A stretch of DNA of 64,000 nt from GCA-2748575 sp965222725 (GTDB taxonomy: Bacteria; Pseudomonadota; Gammaproteobacteria; Pseudomonadales; Ketobacteraceae). The translations under genes were made by a program, and so were the position numbers. Shown here piece after piece: positions 41,540-50,183 of this stretch. Positions within the stretch are counted from its first letter, which is position 1. The number at the start of each line of letters is the position of its first letter. The stretch lies in the NCBI GenBank assembly GCA_965222725.1, contig OZ244969.1, forward strand, positions 1,922,001-1,986,000, read 5' to 3'. The notes under the pieces were generated by a model that was given only the letters and a program-made list of their open reading frames with translations, searched no databases and was not told the origin of the DNA.

Positions 41540-43171
41540 TCATTCCCAGTTGAGTCGCATGTCCCAGCCAAACAGGCGGTGTTCCGGTGCCAGGGGCGGT
41601 TCGGATTCGTCGATTTCCCGATGAACATTTTGTGCGGGCACCCAGGTGGCATCGCGGCCATAGATGTAGCTTTGGTGGCGCACAATGTGGGTGTAAGCCT
41701 TGTTGAGTTTTAAGGCGCGTTCGGGGGAGGGGGTAATCAGGGTGTAAACGTCGCTGGCTTTTACCTGGTCTTCTTTGACGGATCCGTCTTCGTTAAACCA
41801 GCGTTCCAGCATTTCCATGTTTTCGCGGAATTCGTTGCCGCCACCGCTCAGTTTCAGGTATTGCAGTACTTCGCCTTCGGTCTGGCTGACGGAGGGCGCA
41901 TCTTTCATACCTTTTAAGTTGATGTAGCCCCAGCCATCGGCGCCGGTGACTTTACGGGCAAAGGAATAGGTGTGATCAATGGTGGCACCCACGGCGGCGT
42001 GGCAGCCCATGCAGAAGTACATTTCTTCGTGGGTTTGCGGGCGCAGGTCGCCGGAGTAGTCTTCGATAAAGCCCTGAATGATCCAGCCCATACCGTTGTC
42101 AAAGCCCTGGTCTCCCAGCTTGACGAAGTAGGGCAGTTCTTCCAGCAGCTTTTCTTTACGTTCGCGGTTGTAGCGGGCTTGCAGTTCGTCGTCTGTCAGC
42201 ACGCGGATTTTTTTCATATAGCGGAGTTCTTTCATGCGCGCCGGTACATTGATGTCGCCGTTGTCTGCCACGCCCACGTAACGTACTGAATGCATAAACT
42301 GGGTGCCTTCGGGGAATTGTTGCAAAGGCACTTCAATCTCGCTGGCATCGCCCACGTAGTGAGTGCGGGCCAGCAGCGTGGTAACGTTCTGATCCAGGCT
42401 GCCGTCCTGGTTGATATCCAGTTGCGCAGCGGCTTCGTTAAAGGGCGATACGCTGATGCTGCTGAGCTGCTTGATGGACAGTTCGGTCAGCGCCAGGTTG
42501 ATTTCGTAAATGCTGTTGTTGCGGGCGCCGCCAACGGTACGGAAGGCTTCCGGCAGGCGGATCAGCACGTCGTCCGTTGAGCCGTTGGTGGGCCAGAAGG
42601 TGCTGGGCAGGGGCTTGTAGTTAAAGGCCACCCAGCCGCTGCCGTCTTTGGCAAAGCCGCGGGTGTCAAATGCCGCGGCGCCCAGGTGGTAGTTTTCCAG
42701 GTCCGGGATAAAGCCTTCCCAGTTGTCGTCTTCCAGTCGTTGTGCCAGATCGGAGTAGTTGTCTTCGTTAACGTATTCCTGAATCACGTCGTCGCTGACC
42801 TGCTCAAGCCAGGCGCCGCGATCCACAAACAGGTTTTCCCAGTGGTTGATTACGCCGATATCGGAAAACAGATAGCCGCCCTGAATGCCGCCATCGTTCA
42901 GTTTGTTCATGCGGTATTCGTCGGATTCGGAATAGTTCTGATGGCAGGTGTAGCAGGGGTTGTGTTTGTTTTCGGTTTTGGTGTAGCACTGGGGTGGTAC
43001 CGGTGCTTCTTCATTCAGCAGGCTGTTGTAAGTTACCGGTGTGCGGTCGGCCAGTTTTATTTGCGGCAGCTTGGAATCGTCGTAGCCATCTTCACTCAGG
43101 CAACCGGTAAGTAACAGACACACAGAAGCAGCAGGCAGTGATGCGTGCCACGGAAAACGTACAAAAAACAT
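41540..43171 (-). CDS. Lipoprotein with two haem c motifs, unknown family
   Basis: The start ATG 43171 follows a G-rich ribosome site and gives a 543-aa product with a lipoprotein signal (lipobox LLTGC, about Cys24). Two haem-binding motifs are present: CYTCH near residue 74 and CMGCH near residue 387, so it is probably a di-haem cytochrome on the periplasmic side. Between them are mixed domains with an EF-hand-like DINQDGSLD stretch. I do not recognise a named family. It is transcribed toward the PhoX-like lipoprotein and could be functionally linked. An electron-transfer role is inferred from the haem motifs only. Confidence 0.7.
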   Translation of the reverse strand: MFFVRFPWHASLPAASVCLLLTGCLSEDGYDDSKLPQIKLADRTPVTYNSLLNEEAPVPPQCYTKTENKHNPCYTCHQNYSESDEYRMNKLNDGGIQGGYLFSDIGVINHWENLFVDRGAWLEQVSDDVIQEYVNEDNYSDLAQRLEDDNWEGFIPDLENYHLGAAAFDTRGFAKDGSGWVAFNYKPLPSTFWPTNGSTDDVLIRLPEAFRTVGGARNNSIYEINLALTELSIKQLSSISVSPFNEAAAQLDINQDGSLDQNVTTLLARTHYVGDASEIEVPLQQFPEGTQFMHSVRYVGVADNGDINVPARMKELRYMKKIRVLTDDELQARYNRERKEKLLEELPYFVKLGDQGFDNGMGWIIQGFIEDYSGDLRPQTHEEMYFCMGCHAAVGATIDHTYSFARKVTGADGWGYINLKGMKDAPSVSQTEGEVLQYLKLSGGGNEFRENMEMLERWFNEDGSVKEDQVKASDVYTLITPSPERALKLNKAYTHIVRHQSYIYGRDATWVPAQNVHREIDESEPPLAPEHRLFGWDMRLNWE

Positions 43172-43343
43172 GATGACCCCCAATTCTCTTTTCCCGTTCA
43201 AATTAGAATCATAATGTGACGGTTTCGTGATAAAGGCTGAAATTTCAGCGGTTTAGGGGAATCTTCATGAAATTGTCATGTGCCTGGCGCGCAGGCTTTA
43301 TGGGGGTATGGTAAAGGCGGGCGGGGGTTCTAAAAGAAAAAAA

Positions 43344-44567
43344 TCAGAACAAGTTCAATTGTTCACCGCTGGCAGATTTTTGTTCACTGCGTTGCTGTTG
43401 CCAGTCCATCAGTTCCAGCAATGGTTGCAGATCCTTTGGTACGCGAAAATGGCTGGTGCGCAGCGGTTGGGATTTTAACTGGTTCAGACCGTTGCGGTTG
43501 GATGCCACTTTAAACCGCTGAGCGATCAGTTCTGCATATTGGCCGGTGCCGCGCTGGCGGGTGCCAAAGTCACTGCGGTACAGTTCACCGTTATGGCAGG
43601 CTTTCATGGTGTTCAGTACCGCTTCTGCTTTTAAGGGAAAGTGCTGGGCCAGCCAGTCGCTGAACAGGTCCGTTAGTTCATGGGGCAAACGCAGCAGTAC
43701 ATAGCCGGCGCGGGATACCCCCAGATCAGATACTTTTTTTAAAACGCTTTCGATTTCGTGATCATTGATTCTGGGAATGATGGGGGCCATTAACACCGAT
43801 ACCGGAATTTTATTGGCCACCAGTTCGCTGATTAATTGCAGTCGGGTGCTGACACCGGCGGCCCGGGGTTCCATAACGGATTTAAGTTCATTGTTCAGCG
43901 TGGTAAGGCTGATAGCAATGGCAACCAGCCGGTGTTTGTTCAGGGCTTTGAGTAAATCCATATCCCGCGACAGTAACGCGCCTTTGGTGACAATGGTGAC
44001 CGGTTGCCGGAACGCCAGGCAAATTTCCAGCAGCCGCCGCGTAATGCGGTAGTCTTTTTCAATGGGCTGGTAGGCATCGGTGTTCATGCCAATCGCCATG
44101 GGTTCGCAGCGGTAGGCGGGCCGGGATAATTCCCGTACCAGTAACTGGGGTGCGTTTTCTTTTACAACCAGTCTGGTTTCAAAATCCAGCCCCGGGGAAA
44201 GATCCAGGTAGCTGTGGCTGGGGCGGGCAAAGCAGTAAATGCAGCCATGCTCGCAGCCCCGGTATGGGTTGATTGACTGGTTGAACGGCACATCCGGTGA
44301 CTGGTTTCTGGCAATAATGCTGCGGGCGGTTTCAAAGGTTACCTGGGTTTTGAGGGGGGCTTTGTTTTTGTCGGTATCAATCGTGTTATCCGGCCCGTTC
44401 AGCTCCGGATCATAGAATGACAGGTTTTTTTCAAAACGGCCGGGAATGTTCTTGCGGCTGCCACGGGATTTGAGCCGGTAATCGGGGGCGCCCAGCTGGG
44501 CAATATTGGGGATCAGGTTTTCTGAAGCAGGGGGATTGGTTTGATTGGCCATGGCATTTGATCGCAT
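43344..44567 (-). CDS. PA0069-family radical SAM protein
   Basis: The 407-aa product matches the PA0069/Rv2578c-type radical SAM group. The iron-sulfur motif is NPYRGCEHGCIYCFARPSH (C-x3-C-x2-C), preceded by SIIARNQSPDVPFNQS and followed by the TNTDAYQPIEK-like line GMNTDAYQPIEKDYRITR. It resembles spore photoproduct lyase-like DNA repair enzymes. A near-perfect LexA-type palindrome lies a few bases upstream of the start, supporting a role in DNA damage response. The start at 44567 has GGGA upstream; ATG 44552 is the alternative. Substrate unknown. Confidence 0.9.
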   Translation of the reverse strand: MRSNAMANQTNPPASENLIPNIAQLGAPDYRLKSRGSRKNIPGRFEKNLSFYDPELNGPDNTIDTDKNKAPLKTQVTFETARSIIARNQSPDVPFNQSINPYRGCEHGCIYCFARPSHSYLDLSPGLDFETRLVVKENAPQLLVRELSRPAYRCEPMAIGMNTDAYQPIEKDYRITRRLLEICLAFRQPVTIVTKGALLSRDMDLLKALNKHRLVAIAISLTTLNNELKSVMEPRAAGVSTRLQLISELVANKIPVSVLMAPIIPRINDHEIESVLKKVSDLGVSRAGYVLLRLPHELTDLFSDWLAQHFPLKAEAVLNTMKACHNGELYRSDFGTRQRGTGQYAELIAQRFKVASNRNGLNQLKSQPLRTSHFRVPKDLQPLLELMDWQQQRSEQKSASGEQLNLF

Positions 44568-44573
44568 TGTCCC

Positions 44574-44613
44574 GGAAAACGAATACTGTAATAATATACA
44601 GTATTCGTTTTCC
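44574..44613. promoter_or_regulatory. LexA (SOS) box in a 40-bp palindrome
   Basis: The sequence contains TACTGTAATAATATACAGTA, which fits the LexA box CTGT-N8-ACAG exactly (44586-44601), inside a longer perfect palindrome with 17-bp arms (44574-44590 / 44597-44613) and a 6-bp spacer ATAATA. It lies between the radical SAM gene start (44567) and the end of the MpaB-type gene, so it should control the radical SAM gene. I recall the Pseudomonas aeruginosa homolog as SOS-regulated, in agreement. Confidence 0.85.
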
Positions 44614-44637
44614 CCGGCCTTGGCAAGTGTTTGCTGA

Positions 44638-45501
44638 TTACTGCCACTTCTGCAGCATTTTTAACGGCCCCACATCCTCCACCCGGTAGCCCCCGGGATG
44701 GGATCGGTATTCTTTCAGGGAATCGATTCTGGGATTTCTGTTTTTCGGTAACAGCCGCAGCAATCGGGCGCGGGTTTGCAGCGAGATATCCGCCAGGTTT
44801 CTTACCCGCTGACTGGGCATGGGGTAGTTCATGGCCTTGAGCAGGCGCTCATCCATCAGGGCGCACACGAAGGGCTCGGCGGGTTTCCACAGGGCCTTGG
44901 GTAAATAAAAGCTCAACAGCAAATCCCGGGTGGGGTTGGCCACCCGCTGTGTCGCCTCGGTATTGGCGAACATCTTTTCTTCATAATCCAGACTGAACTG
45001 TTCAAAGGCTTCGTAGGTTTCTGGAATATCCTTGATCCGCATTTTTTCGCCCACGGCGCGCCAGAAATAGAACATGGCCAGCCGCTCGTTCTGATAGGTT
45101 TTGCGCCAGCCGAAACGATCAATCCAGCGGATGGGTTCAAACACAAAGGTGGAAAGTGTATACATGAAATCATCGTTGCTGATGTCGTACTGGCCATGGA
45201 TACGGTTCATGCGTTTGATAAATTCCTTGCCGCGGCGGGAATCGTAACCGTTTACCATGATTTCGTTCACGATAATCGCGGTGTCGTCGTAACGGCGCTG
45301 GGTGTTGTCGGAAAATTCCCGGGTTTTATCCAGCAGTGCCGCAATGGAGGGCACCGCAAAGGTGCGGAACAGAGCCAGTTCCAGGGAGCGGGTCATATCC
45401 CAGGGGAACTCCAGAAACGAGGTAAGAAACACTATGCGCTGGCAGTCGTCTTTGGGTGACAGGCGTTCGATTTCGTTTTTTATGTTTAATCTGCGGTTCA
45501 T
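44638..45501 (-). CDS. Oxygenase MpaB-family protein (DUF2236)
   Basis: The 287-aa product is of the MpaB/latex-clearing-protein-like DUF2236 group: a helical, haem-b-binding fold with LEFPWDMTRSLELALFRTFAVPSIAALLD, the RMNRIHGQYDI line carrying the likely haem-related Arg/His, and YTLSTFVFEPIRWIDRFGWR. Members oxidise diverse lipids and polymers; substrate unknown. A single gene transcribed toward the radical SAM gene, but separated from it by the LexA palindrome, so probably independently expressed. Confidence 0.88.
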   Translation of the reverse strand: MNRRLNIKNEIERLSPKDDCQRIVFLTSFLEFPWDMTRSLELALFRTFAVPSIAALLDKTREFSDNTQRRYDDTAIIVNEIMVNGYDSRRGKEFIKRMNRIHGQYDISNDDFMYTLSTFVFEPIRWIDRFGWRKTYQNERLAMFYFWRAVGEKMRIKDIPETYEAFEQFSLDYEEKMFANTEATQRVANPTRDLLLSFYLPKALWKPAEPFVCALMDERLLKAMNYPMPSQRVRNLADISLQTRARLLRLLPKNRNPRIDSLKEYRSHPGGYRVEDVGPLKMLQKWQ

Positions 45502-45723
45502 GGGGCTCCCTCTTGAGGTGTCAGGCTGAGGTGTTATGGGGAAACTAACAGGTTCTGTGGTAGGGAGGGATAACTGGAATGAACAAAGTTGTCACCGGAG
45601 TCGGTAGGGGCGTTGCAGATAGGTGTAAACTTGCGCGCCCTGCCGCGGTGGGTAATATTTGATTAATCGGGATGGGTGCCAGCTGCTCATTCAGGGTGAC
45701 TACAGCGATGCGGGTATCACACA

Positions 45724-46332
45724 ATGACGGAGCCTTGCGACAAAGCACTTTTCGGCGGACTGGATCGGGCGCTGACAGCCTTTGGCATAGCAGACGCCGC
45801 TGAGCGGGAAAAGATTATTCCCTGGTGCAGATCTCGTTCATTTTCAGTCGGGGATATGCTGCACCGGGCAGGGGAAGTGGCCGATCGTATCTATTTTATT
45901 AATGCGGGTATGGTGCGGCTTTACTATGCCACTCCCGATGGCAAGGAACACAATAAATCCTTTGCCCGTGAGCATCAGTTTGTGGGCGCACTGCAATCTA
46001 CGGATGCCCCTTTACCCAGTCGTTTTGATATTCAGGCGCTGGAGCCCTGCCAGGTCGTGTCGGTGGCACTGGCGGGGCTGAGTTGTTTGTACCAGGAATC
46101 CTTGCCCTGGGCGAATCTGGGCAGGTTGTATATGGAGCAACTGGCTGTTAGAAAAACCCGGCGCGAAGCTGCCTTTTTACTGGATTCTGCAGAGCAGCGC
46201 TACCGGGATTTTTTACAGGAGCAGCCTGAACTGATGGAAAGATTACCGCTGTATCATATTGCTTCATACCTTGGAATTACCGATGTGGCGCTTTCCCGAA
46301 TCCGGCGGCGGGTAGAAAATGCCGCCTCTTAA
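45724..46332 (+). CDS. Crp/Fnr-family transcriptional regulator
   Basis: The 202-aa product has an N-terminal cyclic-nucleotide-binding fold (IPWCRSRSFSVGDMLHRAGEVADRIYFINAGMVRLYYATPDGKEHNKSFA) and a short C-terminal region with a winged helix (YHIASYLGITDVALSRIRRRV). It lacks the Fnr iron-sulfur cysteines and the cAMP pocket residues of Crp, so the effector is unknown. The SRPBCC lipoprotein gene follows on the same strand after 92 bp. Confidence 0.88.
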   Translation: MTEPCDKALFGGLDRALTAFGIADAAEREKIIPWCRSRSFSVGDMLHRAGEVADRIYFINAGMVRLYYATPDGKEHNKSFAREHQFVGALQSTDAPLPSRFDIQALEPCQVVSVALAGLSCLYQESLPWANLGRLYMEQLAVRKTRREAAFLLDSAEQRYRDFLQEQPELMERLPLYHIASYLGITDVALSRIRRRVENAAS

Positions 46333-46424
46333 CCCGGGTTAAGGCGCGCCGAGTTCAAACACTCTAATGTGCTCCTGTGCATGGCAGCATGCAGAACTTT
46401 ATACAGGTGCAAATGGTGAGTGTT

Positions 46425-46976
46425 ATGAAAGCAATGAATTTGTCTGAGCGTGGTAGCCGGTTGATTATTAAAGCCCGTCGAGTGGGTACATCCCTGTGGC
46501 TGTTTCTGTCTGGCCTGTTGATGTCGGGTTGTGCGGCGCTGCCGGAAAAGAATATTTATACGAGCATTGATATTCATGCGCCAAAAGAACTGGTGTGGTC
46601 GATACTGAAAGACAATGCAGCCTACCCGGAGTGGAACCCCTACCACGTAGTAGTGGGAGGTAATCTGGTGGAGGGCGATAAGTTAACGGTGTCTATCCAG
46701 AAGCCTAATGGTAAATCAGTGGAGCTGGAGCCCCATGTGATTCGCCTGTCTCCGCAGCGGGAATTAACCTGGGGTGGGGGTGTTCACGGTATTTTTTACG
46801 GCGAGCACGTGTTCTTGCTGGATTCCCTGGCGGAAAACCGGACGCGATTGATTCATAAAGAAAAGTTTGCGGGTTTAGCCGTTCCCTTTGCCGCACTGGA
46901 CGCCATAGAGGAAGGCTATACCCTGATGAACCTGGCCTTGAAGCAACGGGCAGAAGCGATGTATTCCGGACAGTAG
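46425..46976 (+). CDS. SRPBCC-domain lipoprotein
   Basis: With the ATG at 46425 the product is 183 aa. It has an N-terminal lipoprotein signal (LMSGCAAL, lipobox Cys at about residue 36) after a basic lead, and a polyketide-cyclase/START domain: TSIDIHAPKELVWSILKDNAAYPEWNPY, HVIRLSPQRELTWGGG and a C-terminal helix. SRPBCC domains in exported lipoproteins are uncommon. It may bind a lipid or hydrophobic ligand at the membrane. The longer frame from 46377 has no better ribosome site. Confidence 0.75.
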   Translation: MKAMNLSERGSRLIIKARRVGTSLWLFLSGLLMSGCAALPEKNIYTSIDIHAPKELVWSILKDNAAYPEWNPYHVVVGGNLVEGDKLTVSIQKPNGKSVELEPHVIRLSPQRELTWGGGVHGIFYGEHVFLLDSLAENRTRLIHKEKFAGLAVPFAALDAIEEGYTLMNLALKQRAEAMYSGQ

Positions 46977-46977
46977 C

Positions 46978-49362
46978 TTACAGCTTGAAGGCTGTGGTTA
47001 GTCTTCTCAGGTCACTGGCCTGGTTCGACATGGCTTCGCTGGACGATGCCGATTGCTCTGTCACCGCGGCAGTGGCCTGGGTGTTGTTTTCTATGGTTTT
47101 CATGGCGCCGGTAATTTCATTGACGCTGTTGGTCTGGTTTTCAATGACTTGGGCAATGCGTTTTACTTCGGCATTTACTTCCTGGAAGGAGGTAACCACA
47201 CGCTGTAGCACCTTGCCGGAGCCCTGGGCCACTTCGGTGCCGGTTTGCACCCGGGCGATAATTTCCTGCACCAGGCCTTTAATTTCTTTGGCCGCATTGG
47301 CGGAGCGCTGGGCCAGGCTGCGCACTTCGCCCGCCACTACGGCAAAGCCGCGGCCGGTTTCGCCGGCGCGGGCGGCTTCCACGGCGGCGTTCAGTGCCAG
47401 CAAATTGGTTTGAAAGGCGATTTCGTCGATCACGCCGATAATAGAGCCGATCTTGTTACTGGATTCGCTGATGTTTTCGACAGAGGAGATGACCCGTTGC
47501 ATGGTTTCTTCCCCTTCCAGTGCCACTTTGCCGGTCTGGTTGCAGACTTCATCCACCTGCTTGACCACGGCAATACCCTGGGAGCCGGCGTCACGAATAC
47601 TGGCCAGGGTGGATAGGGTTTGTTCCACCGCGGCGGCCTGTTGCTCGGTGCGGTTGCTGATATCGGCGCTGCTTTGGGTGAGTTGTTGTGATGCGATCAA
47701 CACTTCGTCGGAGGAGTGCTGAATCTTGCCGATCATGTCTTTCAGGTTGTTAACGGTGCGATTGATATCGTTTTTCAGCATGGCGTAGTCGCCGGGAAAA
47801 TCCGTAGTGATCAGTGTGGAAAGATCGCCGTTCGCCAGAGATGTCATGCTGGCGCTGATGGTGGAGTTGATGGTCTCGGATTGTGTCAATGAGTGGTTGA
47901 TATTCTGTTTCAACCGGTTCAGGTCGCCTTCCATGTTGAGTGTTACCCGGGAATTGAGTTTGCCGGATACCACATCGGCCATCACCCGGGAAATATCTTC
48001 AATGGCAGCATCCAGATGGGACATGGCGTGCTCAATCAGCTGAACCATATCCGCATACTGGCCTTTCAGTTTGGTGTTGCTGCGACTGTCGAAATGCCCA
48101 TCCCTGATGGCTTGCATCAGCACTTCGATACTGCGGAACACATTGGCCAGCGCCTGTTGCGTGACCGTGATACCGGTTTTCAAACCGTCCAGTTCACCGG
48201 GAAAGTCCCGCTGAATACGATAGCTGAAATCACCGTCGGCAATTTTTTGCAGTGTGTTGTTGGTTTCGGAAATCACATCGCGCAGCAGTTCTTTGGTTTT
48301 TGCTGCGTTCTGGATTGTGTCGGCGTATTCGCCGGGCAGTTTGTCGCCGCTGTAATCGCCAAGGTTACCGGCCGCCAGTTCCGAGGTAATGGTGTTAATG
48401 TTTTTCATGGCGGTTCGAACCGCCTGACTGGTTTTGTTGATGCTGGTTGCCAGATCTTTCAGGTGGCCCTTGCTGTCGGTTTTTACTGTTTGCTCAAAAT
48501 TGCCCCGGGCAATGCCGGATGCAACCGTATTACATTCGGAAAGCGTTTGTTCCAGTGATGCCAGTAACTGATTGACATGCTCTGCCAGCTCGCCGATTTC
48601 GTCACGGGATTCAATGGTTAACCGGTGGTTGAAATCCCCTTGCAGGGTAACGTGGCGAATACTTTCCAGAATGTTTTTAACGGGCCCGGTAATCATGCGC
48701 GGAAAATGGCGGATGGTGATAAAACAGATCGTCAACCCAAATGCCAGTAACAACAGTTGTTGCAGGCGGGCCGCTACCGACAGCCATTGGGATTCTGCCG
48801 CCAGGTCGCGGGTGGTATTGTTAACTTCTTCGCCCAGAACATCCAGCAGATCGCGAATGCCGTCAAACTTCTCCAGCCCGGCGCCGAAGCTGAGTTCTAT
48901 AGCGCGGGCTTTTCCTGCTGCGGTTCCGCTGGCCAGTTCTGTCTGAATCTGGCGGGTGATGTTTTCCCACTCCTGGTGGGATGCCAGAAACCGTTCGGCC
49001 TGTTCCTTCATGGAGGCGGATAAGGTGTTGTCGCGAAAGCTGGCAATGCGATCTTTTGCCTGGGTGATGTTTTCGCTGTGAAATTCGCTCAGTTCAGCAA
49101 ACTGCGGTGAGTTGGCTTCCACAAAAATCAAACTGCGTTCCGCCATTTGTGCCTGATACAGATCCCGGTCTGCCTGCATGACATAATCCAGCCCGGGTAA
49201 GGAATCTTTTGCCAGCTTTACCGTGGTGGAAGACAGCAGGGTAGTAAAAATAAAGTTGGCGATAAAACTGACAACGATAACGGCTGCCAGCACCATCAGC
49301 GGGATCTGAACTTTTTTCTCGAAAGGTTTGTGCTTGAGTGATTCGAGATGCTTGCGGATCAT
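46978..49362 (-). CDS. Methyl-accepting chemotaxis protein with multiple HAMP domains
   Basis: The start at 49362 follows GGAGCCGAAC and gives 794 aa. It has one N-terminal membrane helix (~20-40), a four-helix-type periplasmic sensor (~45-195), a second helix, then several HAMP-like modules (ISGPVKNILESIRHV.., MQAIRDGHFDSRSN, TSLANGDLSTLI) and a C-terminal signalling hairpin: LALNAAVEAARAGETGRG and AVVAGEVRSLAQRSANAAKEI. The chain of HAMP repeats is long. No receptor-modification CheR tether is seen. It would pass an unknown signal to CheA/CheW. No chemotaxis genes are near. Confidence 0.93.
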   Translation of the reverse strand: MIRKHLESLKHKPFEKKVQIPLMVLAAVIVVSFIANFIFTTLLSSTTVKLAKDSLPGLDYVMQADRDLYQAQMAERSLIFVEANSPQFAELSEFHSENITQAKDRIASFRDNTLSASMKEQAERFLASHQEWENITRQIQTELASGTAAGKARAIELSFGAGLEKFDGIRDLLDVLGEEVNNTTRDLAAESQWLSVAARLQQLLLLAFGLTICFITIRHFPRMITGPVKNILESIRHVTLQGDFNHRLTIESRDEIGELAEHVNQLLASLEQTLSECNTVASGIARGNFEQTVKTDSKGHLKDLATSINKTSQAVRTAMKNINTITSELAAGNLGDYSGDKLPGEYADTIQNAAKTKELLRDVISETNNTLQKIADGDFSYRIQRDFPGELDGLKTGITVTQQALANVFRSIEVLMQAIRDGHFDSRSNTKLKGQYADMVQLIEHAMSHLDAAIEDISRVMADVVSGKLNSRVTLNMEGDLNRLKQNINHSLTQSETINSTISASMTSLANGDLSTLITTDFPGDYAMLKNDINRTVNNLKDMIGKIQHSSDEVLIASQQLTQSSADISNRTEQQAAAVEQTLSTLASIRDAGSQGIAVVKQVDEVCNQTGKVALEGEETMQRVISSVENISESSNKIGSIIGVIDEIAFQTNLLALNAAVEAARAGETGRGFAVVAGEVRSLAQRSANAAKEIKGLVQEIIARVQTGTEVAQGSGKVLQRVVTSFQEVNAEVKRIAQVIENQTNSVNEITGAMKTIENNTQATAAVTEQSASSSEAMSNQASDLRRLTTAFKL

Positions 49363-49498
49363 GTTCGGCTCCATGTTTTGTGTTCAGCGCATCATGCCAA
49401 ATCATTAGAATTTGTCAGGGAATTGCCCGGGGTTTTCGAAGGCGTATTTTTCAGATTAGTTGAATGGAGCGGATTTGCGCGTTTGCCTGATTCTGAGA

Positions 49499-50176
49499 TT
49501 ATAATTTTTCGTTATTTGATTCTCCGTTTCCTGTTCCGGCCCATCGATACAGGCCATAGAGCAGGCCAAGGCCCGCAACGGCAATAATAAACAGGGTGGG
49601 GTTACCTTCCTGCACGGCACCGGTAATGGCGATCAGCGGAAAGCTGTACAGCATTTGTATGGTCCAGGCCACTGCAAGGTAGTAACTCAGGCGCAGGCGG
49701 GTCATGGCCAACAGATAATTTTTGGCTGCATAGGGCACCAGGGGAATGGCAACAAAGGTGATGGCGTATTTCAGCTGGTGCTGTTCCGGCATTCTGCCAA
49801 TGCTGTAACCGCGTTTGTCCAGCCAGCGATGCAAGGGTTCTTTCAGGTAGGAATGGCCCAGCCAGTAGGCTGTCAGCAAATGCAGTGCCATGGCGACACC
49901 AATGGTGAGAGTGCCCATGGTTAAGCCGAATTTCATGCCCGCCAGCAAACAAAAAGCCGACATGGGAAATCCCAGCATGGGCAGCAGGCCCACTAGGCCA
50001 AGAAACCAGCCCGGGTTGCTGGTGGGTTCTACCAGAAAACGAAGAAAGTCCGGAACCTGTATGTCGTTTTTGCCCAGAGTGATCAGCTGGTAAAAGCTGA
50101 CCACCAGAATGATGGCAAGTAGCAGTATCCATCCCCATCGGGACAGTGTTCTTTTGGCCGGTGCGTACATATCCAA
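49499..50176 (-). CDS. TVP38/TMEM64 (VTT-domain) membrane protein
   Basis: The 225-aa product has about six membrane segments and the VTT/SNARE-associated pattern: GLVGLLPMLGFPMSAFCLLAGMKFG, YWLGHSYLKEPL and TFVAIPLVPYAAKNYLLAM. Members such as YdjX and DedA are lipid scramblase or transporter-like. It lies 7 bp after the glycosyltransferase gene on the same strand and is probably co-transcribed with it and the six-hairpin glycosidase. Confidence 0.88.
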   Translation of the reverse strand: MDMYAPAKRTLSRWGWILLLAIILVVSFYQLITLGKNDIQVPDFLRFLVEPTSNPGWFLGLVGLLPMLGFPMSAFCLLAGMKFGLTMGTLTIGVAMALHLLTAYWLGHSYLKEPLHRWLDKRGYSIGRMPEQHQLKYAITFVAIPLVPYAAKNYLLAMTRLRLSYYLAVAWTIQMLYSFPLIAITGAVQEGNPTLFIIAVAGLGLLYGLYRWAGTGNGESNNEKL

Positions 50177-50183
50177 AATCTTT

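Noticed and set aside
43262..43282. Pho-box-like direct repeat (TTCATG-AAAT-TGTCATG) upstream of the di-haem lipoprotein gene
   Set aside because: It points toward the plus strand, away from the gene it would control, and one half is poor.
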